64,000 nucleotides of DNA from Streptacidiphilus sp. 4-A2 (GCA_014284505.1 JAAFYY010000001.1:1860001-1924000); one strand, 5' to 3'. Shown: positions 10,402-20,569, numbered from the stretch's first letter. Program-made: numbers and translations. The notes: a model not told the origin generated them from the sequence alone.

Positions 10402-11614
10402 CAGATCCCCACGCGGACGCGACGGCGATCGCCTGGGCGGGGTTGAGCCGTGGGTCGCAGAGACTGGTGTAACGCGATCCCAGACCGGACAGCTCGTGCG
10501 GGCCGGAGACGCACTCCAGGACATCCGCGGGCGTGGTCTCCAGGTGCAGGCCCGCGGCCACGCCCCGGCGGCGGTCACCGCCTCCTGGAACATCCGGACC
10601 TCGGCGACCAGGGCGTCCACGAACCTGGTCTTGTGGCCGTCGGGTCCGCCGACGGTGTTGCCGTGCATGGGTCGCACAGCCACAGCGCCGGGTGTCCCGC
10701 GCTCCTGACCGCCTCGACCAGCGGCGGCAGGGCCGTGGCCGCGTGTCCGACGCCCATCCGGGCGATCAGCGTGAGCCGGCCCGGGACGCGCTCCGGGTCG
10801 AGGCTGCCGCAGACCGACAGCAGCTCGTCGGCCTGCATGGTGGGGCCCACCTTGCAGGCGACCGGGTTGGCCACGGCGCCGAGGAGGGCGACATGCGCGC
10901 CGTCCGCCTGCCGGGTCCGGTCCCCGATCCACGGCCAGTGCGTGCTGGCCAGGAAGGCCCCCGCCCGCTCGTCGTGACGGAGCATCGGCAGTTCGTAGTC
11001 CAGCAGCAGCGCCTCGTGCTGGTCCAGACCGGCGCCTCCACCGGGCCCGCGCCGACCACGGTGCGGTTGCGCAGGATGTCCGTCGCGGCGCGGGCCGCCC
11101 GGTAGCCGCTCACCAGCCGTTCCGGCGCGTGCCGCCGCTCCCCGGCGTCCGCGGCCGGGCCGTTGACCATATGCCCGCGGTAGACCGGGAGTTCGGTGCC
11201 GTCCACGGTCTCCACCGGGCGGGACCGCGGCTTGCCGAACTGGCCCGCGATCCGCCCCACCCGCACCACCGGCTTCTGGGTGTTGAGCTTCATCACCCCG
11301 GCGAGGGTGTCCAGCAGCGCGGCCTTGCGGGAGACATGGAACAGATTGCACTCGGTCGGGTCCTCGGCGCAGTCACCGGCCTGGATCACCTGGACCCGGC
11401 CGGCCGCGGCCTCGGCCAGGATTCCACCGAGCGAGTCGACCTCGTCCCAGCTGACGAGCCCGGGCATGCAGCTCAGTTCGCCGACCGCGTTGGCGAGGTC
11501 CGGCGACGCCGCCCAGTCGGGCTGCTGGGCGGCGGGCAACGACCTCAGGAATTCCAGTTCGGCCTGGATCGAGCTCAGGCTCGGCGCGCCTGGCCATGTC
11601 ATGGCTGTACTCAC
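10401..11614 (-). CDS. phzC: Class II 3-deoxy-D-arabino-heptulosonate-7-phosphate synthase (PhzC-like)
   Basis: First enzyme of the shikimate pathway, joining phosphoenolpyruvate and erythrose 4-phosphate. The protein is about 404 residues, the size of the short class II form seen with phenazine and related clusters. Motifs: [17 protein letters not shown] (metal-binding Cys), [59 protein letters not shown] and a C-terminal [10 protein letters not shown]. The GTG at 11614 is chosen because GGAGG lies five bases before it. Frame breaks lie near 11030, 10680, 10560 and 10410. A dedicated copy in the cluster would raise chorismate supply. It heads the phzC-SDR-phzD-phzE-ydhR run, each gene abutting or overlapping the next. 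Confidence 0.88.
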
Positions 11615-12076
11615 TGAATCCTCCATGGAAAAGGGGTGCCTGGGCAGGACGGAACCCGGGCAGGGCGGAACCCGGACGTCGCTGGGCGCGTCGGACCGGT
11701 TCCGGTGCCGGGTTGCGTGTGGGCGCGCGGCGGAGCAGGGGCGCGCGGAGCGAGAGCGCGGAGCAGGCGGGGCGGGGGCGCACGTCGGACGGTTCGTCCG
11801 GGCCTGCCGCGCTGTCGGACCCCGGCCTGGTCCGGCCGGGAGGCGCGGCCGCTGTGCGGGCCGCGCGGGAGTGCTGCTTGTCCGCGGCCGGCGGGCGGCG
11901 GTGACGGAAGGGCCGTGGGCAGGACCGTGGGCCCGGCCGTACGGGGTACGGCGCTTCGGCGCCGTCAGCGGTTGTCCGGCGAGTTGTCCGGGAAGCGCCC
12001 GGGACAAGCGGTGGGTCGCCCGGGCGGGCGGTGCGGGTTCCGGGCGGCCGTGCGGCAGCCGCCCGGACCGGTGAGG
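11615..12076. promoter_or_regulatory. Gene-free leader of the 3-hydroxyanthranilate operon, with hairpin
   Basis: No frame in these 462 bases has a recognisable protein. An imperfect hairpin at 11984-12007 (TTGTCCGGG against CCCGGGACAA, one bulge) lies after the SDR stop at 12077 and may end that transcript. A small GGCGC-CTTCGG-type hairpin is at 11950-11963. The promoter of the phzC operon should be in the part nearest 11614, but I could not pick convincing -35/-10 boxes. Confidence 0.4.
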
Positions 12077-12838
12077 TCAGGCAGTCGCGCCTCCGTCCAC
12101 CACGAGGTCGTGGCCGACGACGAAGCTGGACTCGTCGGAGGCGAGCCATAGCACGCTGTCGGCGATCTCGCGGGTCTCGGCGACCCGGCCGATCGGGACC
12201 GCGTCACGGACCCGGGCGTCCCGGGCGGCCTGGTCCTCACCGGAGCGGTAGGACATCGGGGTGTCCGTGCCGCCGGGGCTGACCGAGTTGATCCGGATGC
12301 CGGAGCCGATGTACTCGCGCGCCGCGTTCCGGGTGAGCACGCTCACCGCCGCCTTAGAGGCGGCATACGCCGACATGCCCGGACGGCGGCCGTGGAAGCC
12401 GATGTTCGAGGCGCAGTTCACGATCACCCCGCCGCCGTGCTCGCGCATGTGGGCGATCTCGTACTTCATGGACAGCCAGATGCCGGTGGTGTTCACCGCG
12501 AAGACCGAGGCCCAGACGTCCTCCTCCAGCTCCGCGGTCGGAGCCGGCTTGCCGACGGTCCCCGCGTTGTTGAACGCGATGTGCAGCCCGCCGTGGCGCT
12601 GCACCACCTCGCTCACCAGGTGGGAGACATCGGCCGACTTGGTGACGTCGGCGACGACGTAGTCGGCTGCTCCGCCCGCGTTGCGGATGTCCTTGGCCGT
12701 CTCGGCCAGGATCTCCTCACGGCGTCCGGCCACCACCACGGTCGCGCCTGCGGCGGCGAAAGCGGCAGCGGTGCGACGGCCGATGTTGGTGCCCCCGCCG
12801 GTGATCAGGGCCACCTTGCCCTCGAAGCGTGCGGACAT
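12077..12838 (-). CDS. Short-chain dehydrogenase/reductase
   Basis: This intact classical SDR of 253 residues starts at the ATG at 12838, which follows GAGGAGA. The cofactor site is TGGGTNIGRRTA, the catalytic residues are in NCASNIGF and [11 protein letters not shown], and the C-terminus is VVDGGATA. Overall it is closest to the glucose-1-dehydrogenase/3-oxoacyl-reductase group. It is separate from the EntA-like SDR of the 3-hydroxyanthranilate cassette and has its own upstream MFS neighbour, so it is more likely a tailoring ketoreductase or alcohol dehydrogenase. The substrate is unknown. Confidence 0.8.
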   Translation of the reverse strand: MSARFEGKVALITGGGTNIGRRTAAAFAAAGATVVVAGRREEILAETAKDIRNAGGAADYVVADVTKSADVSHLVSEVVQRHGGLHIAFNNAGTVGKPAPTAELEEDVWASVFAVNTTGIWLSMKYEIAHMREHGGGVIVNCASNIGFHGRRPGMSAYAASKAAVSVLTRNAAREYIGSGIRINSVSPGGTDTPMSYRSGEDQAARDARVRDAVPIGRVAETREIADSVLWLASDESSFVVGHDLVVDGGATA

Positions 12839-12905
12839 GAGAACTCTCCTCTTGACGTGCGGTTGTGTCTGAATTGCTGGGACGTAGTGGTCTTGGCGAC
12901 GGCCG

Positions 12906-14363
12906 CTACCGGCCGGGGTCGGCGCGCTCGGCCGCCGAGCGGCGTACCAGAGCAGCAACTCCGCTGACGGCGAAGAGAATTCCCGCGACAGCCAGGGCGA
13001 ACGAGTAGCCGCCGGCCGTGGCGGCGCCCGGGGCCGAACCCGTGGCGCGGAGATGGAGCGAGTGTTCGGCGGCGGCGGAGGCGAACCCCGCCAGCCCCAG
13101 TGCGGGCCCGATCTCCATAAAGGTGTTCAGCACCCCTCCGGCCATCCCCGCCTCGTGGTCCGGCACCCCCGCTGTCGCGGAGACCGTCGCCCCGGAGAAG
13201 ACCCCACGATCCCGATCGGGAAGAGCAGCAGGCCGATCAGGATCGGCCCGGCGTAACTCGAGTGCTGTCCCAGCCGGGAGATGAGCAGCAGCCCCGCCCC
13301 CGACAGCAGCAGGCCGCAGGCCAGCACCGTCCGCGCCCCGAACCGCCGGATCGCCTTGCCCGCCTGGGAACCGGCCGTCAGCTGGGCGCAGCTGAACGGG
13401 ATGAAGGCGGCCGAGGTGAGCAGCGGCGACGCCCCGCGGACCTGCTGGAGGTAGAGCGACAGGAAGTAGAAGATCGAGGACATGCCCGCCGAGCCGAGCA
13501 TGACCACCCACAGGGCCAGCCCCCGCTTGGGTTCGACCAGGAACGTCAGCGGGACCAGCGGGTTGGCCGTGCGCAGCTCGACGACGACGAAGGCGGCAAG
13601 CAGCAGGCAGCCCGCGGCGATCGGCCCCCAGACGACCGCCCCCGAGGCCGTGCCCACGCCCGCCAGCCCGTAGGTCAGGGCGGTCAGGCCGCCGGTGATC
13701 AGGACGCTTCCCGGGACGTCCAGCGTCCGCTTCGCGGCCGGCTGGGAGGCCGGCAGCAGCCGCCCGGCCCACACCAGGCCGGCCAGGGAGAGCAGGACCG
13801 GGACGGCGAACTCCCAGCGCCACGAGACCGCGGCGGACAGCACCCCCGACAGGACCGTCCCCGAGGTGGCCCCGAGCGCGGCCAGGGTCCCCCACACCGC
13901 CATCGACCGGGAGTAGTCGTCCTGATCCGGGTACAGCAGCCCGACCATGGACATCGCGGCGGGGGCAGCCAGGGCCGCCCCGCTCCCTGGGCGAATCTGG
14001 CCAGGATCAGCACGATCCCGTCCGGAGCGAAGCCCGCCGCCGCCGAGGCCGCGCCGAACACGGCCAGGCCGACCACCAGCACCTGCCGCCTGCCCACGCG
14101 GTCGGCGAGCCGTCCCCCAGCATCAGCAGGCCGCTGAAGGACAGCCCGTAGGCCGTACTGGCCAGGGTGCGCTGCGCGTCCGACATCCGCAGGTCGTGCT
14201 GGACCAGCGGCAGTACCGGGGAGAGCATGGATGAGAGATCAGCACCATGGACGGCGGCGAGCAGCAGGAATCCGCCGCGCTGCCGCCGGCCCGTTCGGCC
14301 CCGCCGGGCCTGCTGCCGGCACCTGCCGGGCCGCGCTGTGGTCCGGTTGCCGCTGGGGGGCAT
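12906..14363 (-). CDS. MFS drug exporter (DHA2/EmrB-like)
   Basis: Major facilitator of about 485 residues with 12-14 predicted membrane helices. The start is the ATG at 14363 (MPPSGNRTTARPG) after a GAAAGAGAG site. The first helices include LLLAAVHGADLSSMLSPVLP and the loop VGRRQVLVVGLA; MAGGVLNTFMEIGPALG is near the end, as in the DHA2 family. Frame breaks lie near 14120, 13990 and 13205. Such proteins use the proton gradient to expel hydrophobic drugs. Its place between a Tat-exported FAD oxidase and an SDR suggests export or self-resistance for the product of this side of the cluster. Confidence 0.8.
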
Positions 14364-14388
14364 GGACGCCTCTCTTTCCTGCCGGAGC

Positions 14389-14411
14389 CTGCCCGGGACC
14401 GGCTGTGGTCC
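14389..14411 (-). terminator. Possible hairpin after the FAD oxidase gene
   Basis: GCCCGGGACC pairs with GGTCCGGGC over GGCTGT, with one bulged base. It sits between the FAD oxidase stop (14437) and the MFS start (14363), so it could attenuate readthrough into the exporter gene. Confidence 0.35.
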
Positions 14412-14436
14412 GGGCGCTTGGGGATGTGCGGTACGG

Positions 14437-16179
14437 CTACTTTGTCCCGGTGGGACCGGCCGCGGCGGGCGCGGCCTGGGTCGGCTTGGCCTGGCTCGAC
14501 TTTGCCTGGGTCGGCTTCGGCTTGGTCGGCTTCGCTGCCGGGGCCGTGCCGGGGAGGGCGATCGACTGGGCGTGGTGGAACACGTCGCCCGGGTCCCATG
14601 CGGCCTTGACCTGCTGGAGCCGCTCGTACCCGTCCTTGAAGTACAGCTGGTGCCAGGGGACCCCGGAGCTGTTCCACTCGGTGGAGTCCAGGTCGGCGTC
14701 GGCGTAGTTGATGAAGCAGCCGTCGGTGACATCGTTGGGGACCGGGACACCGCCGGTGGCGGAGTACACGTCCTGGTAGAACTCACGCATCCACGACAGG
14801 TGGGCCGCGTCGTCGGCCTCGTCGTACCAGAAGCTGATGTAGTGCAGCTTCTGGACCGCCTCACGCTGGGCGACCGCGGTGGCCGACGGATCCACGGTGT
14901 TGATCTTCCCGCCGAACGTGGTGAGCATCACGATGGACATGGCCCGTTGTAGTCGGTCCGGGTCAGATGCTTCCAGAAGGCGGCCAGCTGCTCGTCCGGG
15001 AAACCCTGCTTCATATAGGCGGACTTCGCCTTGAACCGGGTCGTGTGTCGGGCGCGGTGAATCCGGGCCACAGGGTGACGGCATGCTGCCAGGAGATCAC
15101 CCGCTGGTCCTGGACCTGATAGGCCACCCCGACACCGGAGTTGACCGCGCTCAGGAAGTCCTCCAGCAGGGCGGCGGCGTTCGGCAGACCGGCGTCTATC
15201 TGGGTGGACATGGAGAAGGACCCGGCGGACACATGGGTCGGCTTGAGCTGACTGAACAGCGAGGCGTACGGCCCGGTGGCCGAGCTGTTGGCGGCGCACC
15301 ACTCGCCGAAGTTGCGCAGCAGGGTGGTGAAGGCGGCCTGGGTCATCGACGCCCAGTCCCAGGAGACAGAGCTGACCAGGAGGTTCGCCGGGGGGCGCGG
15401 CAGCAGGGTGGCCGGATCCGACCCGGTCGCCCCGGGGGAACGGAGCAGGTACTTTGTGATCACGCCGAAGTTGCCGCCGCCGGCCCCGGTGTGGGCCCAC
15501 CACAGCTCTCGGTTCGGGTCCGCCGCGTCGCGGGTCGCCACAACCTTGCGAGCGGTGCCGGAGGCGTCCACGACCACCACCTCCACGCCGTACAGGTGAT
15601 CCACGGTGAGACCGTGCAGGCGGGACAGCGCCCCGTAGCCGCCGCCCACAATATGCCCGCCGGCTCCGACCGTGGGGCAGGTACCGCCCGGAAGAGTGAC
15701 GCCCCAGCCCTTGTAGAGCTTGCTGTACACATCACCGAGCACGGCGCCCGGCTCCACCACGAAGGCCGGGTACCGCGGGTCGAAGTAGACGCCGTCCAGC
15801 TGGGACAGGTCGATGACCGCGCGCACCTCCTGGTTGGTGACGAAGTCCTCGTAGCAGTGCCCGCCGCTGCGCACCGCGAACTGCTTCCCGGACGAGGTGA
15901 GCTCCTGTACTGCCTGCACCACCTGGTCGGCGTCACCGGCCAGTCTGACCTGGTCGGGTGTGCCCACCCATCTGCGGTTGTGCCCCCAGACCAGGTCCGG
16001 GTAGCGGGGATCGGCGGGATCGACCGTGACCGGTCCGAACCCGGTGGGCGAGGCGGTGGCCGCAGCGGTCGCCGCAGCGGCATCCTGGGCCGGCCCGAAA
16101 AGCGGGGGAGCACGGCTACGGAGCCGCCCACAGCCGCGGTTCCGGCCAGAAAGCTGCGACGCGAGATGCGATTCATCAT
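14437..16179 (-). CDS. Tat-exported BBE-type FAD-linked oxidase with bicovalent-flavin motifs
   Basis: This is an oxidase of the berberine-bridge/hexose-oxidase family, about 580 residues. It starts MMNRISRRSFLAGTAAVGG, a twin-arginine signal. FAD-domain motifs are FAVRSGGHCYEDF (His for 8-alpha linkage) and GGTCPTVGAGGHIVGGGYG (Cys for 6-S linkage), so the flavin is probably held by two covalent bonds. Then come the substrate domain (VSSVSWDWASM), a DGCFINYADADLD segment in the region where the family BBE motif is expected, and a C-terminal extension rich in K, P, T, Q and A. Frame breaks lie near 16095, 15040 and 14930. Secretion implies a late oxidation outside the cytoplasm or in the envelope. 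Related enzymes oxidise sugars or alcohols of antibiotics; the substrate here is unknown. Confidence 0.82.
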
Positions 16180-16216
16180 TCCCCTACGAGATAATCATCG
16201 TTCGGCGTTGAAGTCG

Positions 16217-16229
16217 GCCTGTGACAGGC
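16217..16229. promoter_or_regulatory. 13-bp perfect palindrome upstream of the FAD oxidase
   Basis: GCCTGT-G-ACAGGC lies about 40 bases before the FAD oxidase start and after the stop of the AtaL-like gene. Its position fits an operator, but no partner protein can be named. Confidence 0.3.
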
Positions 16230-16297
16230 AGGCCTGCGGGTTTCTGATTCATTGACGGCGCGGATACCGCGGGTACGGGCGGAAGCCGGACAGGCGC

Positions 16298-16761
16298 TCA
16301 GAGCGCGGCCACCCGTAGCTTTTCCGTCATCGCGTCCGCGGTCGAGGAGAAGTCCGCGGTCAGCTCCCGAGATATCCGCGACTCACACCGGCCGCGGCGG
16401 CCGAGGCGTCCTCCGTGAGCGTGAGCAGCAGAGTGAGCGTCAGCCTGCCGTCACCGGTCTCGCCGACCTGGTTGGCGATTTCCGCGAAGTCAGTGGTGTC
16501 GGAACTCCGAAAAGTGATACGCCAGGCCGCCTTGTCCGGTTTTACCCGCTGCCGCAGGATTCGCTTCCCCCGGTGCGCTTCACGGAGGTATCCGCCGTCC
16601 GGGTAGCGTTCCACGACCCGGCATTCCGTGATCGCCGGGACATATCCGACCGGATTCTCCGCCTTGTGCAGCATGGCCTCCCACAGCGCCTCCCGGGTGA
16701 CCCGCTCCCCCTCGTCGGCTGCCGTATCCACAACGCGCGTCCAAGAAAGTGTGATCTGCAT
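16298..16761 (-). CDS. AtaL-like (DUF1857) SRPBCC-fold protein
   Basis: A small protein of about 154 residues. The ATG at 16761 (MQITLSWTRVVDT) follows GGGGGA at good spacing, so I prefer it to longer frames from 16848. Typical sequence includes LWEAMLHKAENPVGYVPAI, RVVERYPDGGYLREA and LTLTLLLTLTE. A frame break near 16372 hides the true end; after it the protein reads ISRELTADFSS to LRVAAL and stops at 16298. The helix-grip fold binds hydrophobic ligands. Members occur beside secondary-metabolite genes, sometimes as cyclases or binding proteins, but none of this group has a role I can assign here. Confidence 0.65.
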
Positions 16762-16887
16762 TACTCCCCCTGCCCCGGTCGGACTTCGTGTGCAGTTATT
16801 TTCTACCAATCCCTTCCGGCCACCGGTATTGAACCTTCGTCCAAGCACCTCCGGAACACCGCTCTCAGCTCGCGGGCCCGGCCCCGG

Positions 16888-17223
16888 TCAGCTGGACGGC
16901 CGCCGGTTCACTCTGCGCTGGTGGGAGACGATCCCGGCCTGCAACCTGGACTCCAGGCCGAGCTTGGCGAGGATCTGCGCCACATGGGCCTTGACGGTGC
17001 GTTCGGTGATGCCCAGCCGCTGCGCGATCGTCCGGTTCGAATAGCCGAAGCCGAGGTACGCGAAGACCTGCTCCTCGCGCTCCGAGAGGTCATTGGCCCG
17101 GTGCATCTCGGCCGACCAGTCGGGCGGGCACTCCCTCAGCTCCCGCTCGAACTCCGAAATCATCAGCAGAGTTTGCTGAGAGTTCATCATGGCGTGGTCC
17201 ATCCTCGACTCGGTCGTTTCCAT
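16888..17223 (-). CDS. LuxR-type HTH regulator
   Basis: A short regulator, 111 residues from the ATG at 17223. The C-terminal half is a GerE/LuxR helix-turn-helix: DLSEREEQVFAYLGFGYSN, then RTIAQRLGITERTVKAHVA and ILAKLGL. There is no receiver or large sensory domain, so its activity may be set by expression level. The start is uncertain: the frame is open to 17436, and internal ATGs at about 17203 and 17191 are possible; none has a strong ribosome binding site. It stands between the NRPS-operon terminator and the AtaL-like gene and could control either side. Confidence 0.75.
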   Translation of the reverse strand: METTESRMDHAMMNSQQTLLMISEFERELRECPPDWSAEMHRANDLSEREEQVFAYLGFGYSNRTIAQRLGITERTVKAHVAQILAKLGLESRLQAGIVSHQRRVNRRPSS

Positions 17224-17851
17224 AAATGAATGACATGATTCGAGATCCCTGCCAGTGCATATCTGCCGCCCCGGCGCGTACTGCTCAGGGCAGGCGTCAT
17301 TGCGGGCCCGAGCGGAGAGGTAGTGCTCCCGTTGCCGCGGCCGGGTCTCCCCCGGGTTTCGGGGCAGCAGCCGGATTCGTCGGCGGGACGGCGCCCCGGG
17401 ACAAGGGGGCGGCGTCCCTGCGTAGCACCGGTACAAAATGGCAGTGGCACGGCGGCGTCATTGACTCGTCCCGTCGGCTGACCGCTGACCGCAGTTCGGT
17501 TTCCGGGAAGGCAAAAACAACCGCCTGGTGCACTGGATGACGGTCACCGGGCAGGCTGATCTCAGACGGGTAGGGGTCTCTTGCCGCAGGGCGCGTCATA
17601 CAGCCCAGCGGAAGCTCAACGGATTCTGTGGCCCGGACAGAGGCCGAACCGCCCAGCATTCTCCACGCTGGCGCTTCCGGAGCTGACCATCATGTTCCCC
17701 GTACTCGCTGCATTGCCCCCGGCATCTTCGTCGCGAGTCTAACCATCCAGTTGGCACACTCTCAACGTAGTAGATCAGGTCGCGGCGAAGCGGCGGACGA
17801 CACTCCGGACGTGATCGATCTGCTTCCGCCGGCCCGACCTGGACATGCGTG
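17224..17851. other. Gene-free interval upstream of the LuxR gene
   Basis: About 630 bases with no convincing protein in any frame. GC is somewhat lower than in the genes, as expected for a regulatory stretch. It must hold the LuxR promoter on the minus strand. The right edge meets the terminator at 17852-17891. I see no repeats or palindromes worth naming. Confidence 0.5.
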
Positions 17852-17891
17852 ACCGGCGGTCGGGAGCGGCCACTTGGGCCCGACCGCCGGT
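17852..17891 (-). terminator. Strong hairpin terminator of the NRPS operon
   Basis: ACCGGCGGTCGGG (17852-17864) pairs perfectly with CCCGACCGCCGGT (17879-17891), giving 13 base pairs over a 14-base loop. It lies about 60 bases past the MFS exporter stop at 17951 and marks the 3' end of the long minus-strand array that begins near 45.7 kb. Confidence 0.8.
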
Positions 17892-17950
17892 GAAACGGGT
17901 CGGCCCGGGGCCGGGGTGCACCCGGGCCCGGGCCGAAGGAGTTGTCGCGG

Positions 17951-19261
17951 CTACACCAGGGCTGTCTCCGGCGTGGGCGAGTCGTCGAGCTGAAGCGGCT
18001 CGGCCGGCAGGTCGCGGTGCCGCCGGATCGGGGAGAAGTACAGGATGAGCCCGGACAGCGGAACACCGGCGGTGAGTATCCACAGAGCGGGGCGGAAGCC
18101 CAGCCAGGTGCCGAGCGCGCCGCCGAGCAGCGCGCCCAGCGGCATGGTGCCGTAGTTGAGGAACGCGGAGCTCGCGCCGACCCGGCCGAGCCAGCCGGGC
18201 GGGCAGTAGTGCTGGATGAAGGTGGACTTCACGATGTTGCCCGCCACCACGCCGACCGACACGGAGCCGTAGCCGACGACAAGCAGCAGCAGACCCACGC
18301 CAGGGGCGGTGAGCGGGATGAGCACGGCGGGCGTCACCAGTCCCAGCTGGCACAACAGGAGGGTGCGGCCGGTGCCCAGCCGGTCGGCGACCCGGCGCAC
18401 GACCAGCGCGCCGAACACGCCACCGATGCCGCCGACCGTGGCGAGGGCGCCGATCATCCCGGCGGACAGGCCGATCTCGCGGACCAGGAAGACCACCAGG
18501 ATGGACTGGTACCCGGTCAGCGCCAGGTTGGACGTGGCCCCGAAGAGCGTCAGGGTCCGCAGGTAGGCGTCGTGGGAAACCAGCCGCAGCCCCTCGCGGA
18601 TCTCCTTCCCGAGTGCACCGCGCGACCGCTCGGCCCGCTCCGGCACCGGCTCCCGGTGCCGGATGCGGTACAGGAGCAGGAACGAGAGCAGGAAGGTCGT
18701 CGTGTTGACAAGCATCCCGTTGGCCGCGCCGACGAGCTGGATCAGCAGACCGCCGGCGCCGAGGCCGACGATCTGCGCGGCCGACTCGCTCCCGTGCAGC
18801 TTGGCGTTGCCCTCGGCCCGGTCGGCCGGGTCCAGCAGCCCGGGGAGATAGGCGCTGTACGCGGTCTGGAAGAACACCGTCGCGGCGCCCGTCAGCAGGG
18901 CCACGACGAGCAGCTGGCCCACGCCGAGCACCCCGGCCCAGGCCGCGACGGGAACGCTGGCGAACAGCACGAAGCAGATGATGTCGGCCCAGAGCATCAC
19001 CGGCCGACGGCGCCAGCGGTCCACCCAGACGCCCACCGGGAGGCCGATGAGCAGCCAGGGCAGCCAGGGGGCCGCGTTCAGCAGGCCCACTTCGAAAGTG
19101 CTGGCGTGCAGGGTGGACACCGCGATCAGCGGAATGGCCAGCACGGTGACGGACTCGCCGAAGCGTGCCGCGACCTCACCCAGCCAGAAGAACCGGAAGT
19201 CATGGCTTCGGCGCAGCAGACCGCCCCGCACACCTGTGCTCGATCGGCGCTCTGCGCTCAC
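17951..19261 (-). CDS. MFS exporter (EntS/DHA3-like) of the NRPS operon
   Basis: Intact protein of 436 residues with 12 predicted helices (MFS_3, EntS-type). It begins MSAERRSSTGVRGG and carries FRFFWLGEVAARFGESV and GLPVGVWVDRWRRRPVML, the A-type loop. The GTG at 19261 overlaps the stop of the condensation-domain gene (GTGA), so the two are translated together. EntS-like proteins export siderophores and other peptides; here the exporter ends the biosynthetic operon, so it probably exports the peptide. It is one of the few genes in the window with no frame break. Confidence 0.88.
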   Translation of the reverse strand: MSAERRSSTGVRGGLLRRSHDFRFFWLGEVAARFGESVTVLAIPLIAVSTLHASTFEVGLLNAAPWLPWLLIGLPVGVWVDRWRRRPVMLWADIICFVLFASVPVAAWAGVLGVGQLLVVALLTGAATVFFQTAYSAYLPGLLDPADRAEGNAKLHGSESAAQIVGLGAGGLLIQLVGAANGMLVNTTTFLLSFLLLYRIRHREPVPERAERSRGALGKEIREGLRLVSHDAYLRTLTLFGATSNLALTGYQSILVVFLVREIGLSAGMIGALATVGGIGGVFGALVVRRVADRLGTGRTLLLCQLGLVTPAVLIPLTAPGVGLLLLVVGYGSVSVGVVAGNIVKSTFIQHYCPPGWLGRVGASSAFLNYGTMPLGALLGGALGTWLGFRPALWILTAGVPLSGLILYFSPIRRHRDLPAEPLQLDDSPTPETALV

Positions 19262-20538
19262 GAGTTGAGATCCTTCAACGGCGAGCCGCTGTCCAGGGCC
19301 GCACCGGCGGCGATGAACCGTCCCAGCCCGTCGGCGCGGTCATGGGCTTCCTGGTCGGTGTAGCGTGCGGGACTGGCCTCGGCGCAGAGCGAGATGCTGC
19401 CCTCGCCCGGCCGGTAGTCGAAGAAGTACCCGATGTCGTCGATCGGCCCGGTCGCCAGAGTGTGCACGACTCCCCTGGAGTTCCCGAAGTTCAGGCTCCG
19501 GTCGAAGTCCAGGATGTTCACCACCGGGCCTATTTCCGAACGGTTCTGAGTTTTCGTCAGGTGGCGTCGGAGGTCCTCGTAGCGGTAGCGGTGATGACGC
19601 AGGGCCTGCCGGAACGCGGTCACGACGCGCTGGAACGCCTCCTCGATGCTCGAAGCCGGATCGAAGGCCACCCGCAGCGGCACAATGCCGGCCATCGGCG
19701 CGGCGATGCCCTGGAGCTTGCGGGTCCGCCGCCCCGACACCGCGAAGCCGAACGCCACCTCGTCCGAACCGGTCGACTGCCGGAGGTAGAGCGCGGTCAT
19801 GGCGATCAGCAGCTGCGAGGGGGAGATGTCCAGCCTGCTTCCCTGTTCCAGGAGCGCACGGCAGACCGGGATCCGGCAGGTGGTGGTGGGGCTCAGCCTG
19901 TTCGTGGTCACGGGCGTCGGGTGGGGCTGTTCCCGGCCGCCGCCGGCCAGTCGGCCAACTGCGCCAGCCAGAATTCCCGGTCGGCCTCCTGGGCGGAACT
20001 GCCCAGATACTTCTGGTCGTGTTCCACCGCGTCGGCAATGGCCCCGAACGGGTTCGGCTCGGCCGGCAGGCCGTGCTGGAGCGCCGTGTAGTGGGCGGCG
20101 GTCCGCCGGGCGAGCGCGGCGAAGCCGTGCCCGTCCACGATGATGTGATGCGCGCGCCGGGTACCACGATATCGATCCAGCTTCAACAGGGCCGAGGTGA
20201 ACAGCGATCCCTTGCCCATGTCGACCGGTTGCAGCATGTCGGGCGCATCCAGGCGACGGCCTCGGCGTGGGGATCCTGCGCGGCGCTGGTGTCGACGTTG
20301 TGGAAGGTCCACTTGGCGGGGCCGAGGATCTGCGCCGGGGAGCCGCCGCGTGCGGTCACGAAACGGCGCCGAGAGTACCGGCGTCATCGACCGCGAGGCG
20401 GGCCGCCTGCTCCAGAATCCGGGCGTCGACCGGCCCGTTGATCGCGTAGTAGTCGGCGATGTTGTACACCGGATTCAGCGGTTCGAAGACCTGCGCTATC
20501 CAGATCTCGGCCTGGGCTGCGGTCAGAGGAAGCTTCAT
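19258..20538 (-). CDS. Free-standing NRPS condensation domain
   Basis: About 425 residues, only a condensation domain. It starts MKLPLTAAQAEIWIAQ, the C1 motif region. The catalytic HHxxxDG motif is present as HHIIVDGHGF. Further on are VAFGFAVSGRRTRKLQG and MAGIVPLRVAF, and PVVNILDFD near the end. Frame breaks lie near 20370, 20165 and 19910. It diverges clearly from the C domains inside the NRPS. It follows the TE-containing NRPS gene after a hairpin and is coupled to the exporter. A trans-acting C domain could join a separately activated acyl or amino group to the peptide, or supply a missing step; which one is unknown. Confidence 0.8.
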
Positions 20539-20569
20539 GGGTCACTCCAGAGTTGCTTCGAGGGGGTGG

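Noticed and set aside
7055..11614. A phenazine biosynthetic cluster
   Set aside because: PhzC-, PhzD- and PhzE-like genes are present but the ring-forming PhzF, PhzB and PhzG are not, and an EntA-like dehydrogenase takes the product toward 3-hydroxyanthranilate instead.
11636..12151. Arg/Gly-rich open frames in the phzC leader
   Set aside because: Composition is that of random GC-rich DNA, there is no homology and no ribosome binding site.
16762..16848. Longer N-terminus for the AtaL-like protein from 16848
   Set aside because: The added residues have no family similarity and the ATG at 16761 has a well-placed GGGGGA.
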